A DNA stretch of 43,530 nucleotides from Spirochaetaceae bacterium bin103. Its GTDB lineage: Bacteria; Spirochaetota; Spirochaetia; SZUA-6; Bin103. The translations under genes were made by a program, and so were the position numbers. The stretch spans positions 25,001 to 68,530 of the forward strand of contig MPNH01000025.1 of the NCBI GenBank assembly GCA_002238925.1. Direction: 5' to 3'. The notes beneath the pieces are model-generated. The model searched no databases, was not told the DNA's origin, and saw only the letters and a program-made list of their open reading frames with translations. Position 1 is the stretch's first letter, and every line of letters starts with the position of its first letter. Positions 42,872-43,530 of this stretch are shown in pieces.

Positions 42872-43440
42872 CGACGGGAGTCGATCCGCTCATCGGCACT
42901 CTTCGACAAGACGCGCCCGTACTGCGCCAACGCCTTCTGCTCCACCTTAGCCGCGGTGGTCGCGTCGACCGTCGCGCGCCGGAATGGTCCGGTCCGCCCA
43001 CAGCTCGGGAAGCCGCCGCGGACCAGCATCTCCCCCGCGGCTGCCGGCTCCGGCTGCCATCCCGCGCGGTGCATCTCCGCCACGCATAACCCCGGCAGCT
43101 CCACTACCGCGCAGCGCCCCTGCTGCCCCTGCCCGGCCAGCCAGTTGCCGCACTGAAAAATCCACACGAAGTGAAGCTGTTGCCGCATCCAAAGATCCAC
43201 AGGAACGAGGCGGCGGTAAAGGGGGTGGGGTGCGGGGAGGGGGTGACGATTCCTGTGGATAGTGGGGATAACTGAAGTCTGGATGTGGACCAGGTCGTCG
43301 GCCAACGCGGTCGGCGCTTGGGAGCGGGCCGGGCACGGCGCGCAGAGCAGCCTCGATTTCGTCTGCCTTGGCGAGTTCTTGCTCGATCAGGCGGACCACC
43401 TCGGCCGCGGTCGGCACCGCCCGACGCTCGCTCCGGGCGG
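42872..43440 (-). other. Open region without a recognised gene
   Basis: Several overlapping frames are open. On the minus strand a TTG at 43444 overlaps the preceding stop and starts 'TARSERRAVPTAAEVVRLIE', 'QELAKADEIEAALRAVP', which looks like a real helical protein for about 60 codons. It then becomes Pro/Gly/Arg-rich and is probably frameshifted near 43260. Another minus-strand frame (43305 down to 42820) contains 'CGNWLAGQGQQGRCAVVELP' and cannot be named. I assign no function. Confidence 0.35.
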
Positions 43441-43530
43441 TCAACCGGCCCGCTCGGTCGGGGTGACGCGGTCGACGACCATACGCAGCAATTTCTGCTG
43501 CAGGCGCAGTATCTCACGCTGCAGCGCGGC
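43441..43530 (-). CDS. C-terminal end of an unidentified protein, cut by window
   Basis: The minus strand is open from the window edge for 29 codons ('LQREILRLQQKLLRMVVDRV' then 'TPTERAG') to a TGA at 43443-43441. The helical, Leu/Gln-rich sequence resembles a coiled-coil tail. The TGA overlaps the TTG start of the next frame, suggesting coupling. Confidence 0.4.
   Translation of the reverse strand, partial: AALQREILRLQQKLLRMVVDRVTPTERAG

Noticed and set aside
42820..43305. 161-codon minus-strand frame after DUF2442
   Set aside because: No recognisable domain, it overlaps other open frames, and its end runs into the DUF2442 gene; left as unassigned.

Overview
A GC-rich bacterial chromosome segment that opens inside an rRNA operon (23S 3' part, then 5S) and then divides into a housekeeping half (about 3.0-26.3 kb) and an accessory, decaying half (about 26.5-43.5 kb). 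Twin-arginine translocation, system II cytochrome c maturation (ResB/CcsA), a bacilliredoxin and type III pantothenate kinase do not fix the phylum. The oligopeptide-binding protein and permease set and the style of the accessory genes made me think of a high-GC Spirochaetota relative, but that is a weak guess. The 23S rRNA would settle it.

Housekeeping half. Order: a queuosine-precursor-type transporter; a leftward sugar pair (PHP protein plus FGGY/RhaB-like kinase); an unrecognised 256-aa protein with a CNNM/CBS membrane protein; L-fucose isomerase (leftward); a membrane protein, winged-helix regulator, UppS and DoxX cluster; a copper locus (CsoR-CopA leftward, c-type cytochrome rightward, sharing one perfect operator palindrome); a bacilliredoxin; a compact operon of lipoprotein, ResB, CcsA, TatC and two TatA/B proteins; and a leftward CoA operon panB-panC-coaX-coaBC running from ketoisovalerate to phosphopantetheine. 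Most neighbours overlap by 1-11 bases, so translational coupling is the rule.

Accessory half. It holds an AAA ATPase with a coupled small upstream ORF, a degraded second copy of that ATPase, a DUF4143 ATPase, an Rpn-family nuclease, an AbiE-like pair with a gutted toxin, a Phd antitoxin with a beheaded PIN toxin, an intact PIN toxin with an unusual antitoxin, and a DUF4160/DUF2442 pair. One intact oligopeptide ABC cluster (binding protein and two permeases, no ATPases) is followed by a scrambled second copy. Shreds of the same ABC genes, an amidohydrolase, an MFS carrier, a phytanoyl-CoA dioxygenase-like protein and an AlbA_2-type protein lie between them. These pieces are recombined, inverted and frameshifted.

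Two patterns cross the window. First, at least seven genes have a promoter whose -10 box ends only 6-8 bases before the start codon, so their mRNAs should be leaderless; other genes have ordinary Shine-Dalgarno sites. Second, a promoter-plus-start cassette of about 70 bp occurs three times in front of unrelated genes, as if a leaderless promoter with its first codons is copied to new genes. These, the copper operator and the repeat-mediated gene decay are the most interesting content. I see no CRISPR array, tRNA, prophage or complete insertion sequence.
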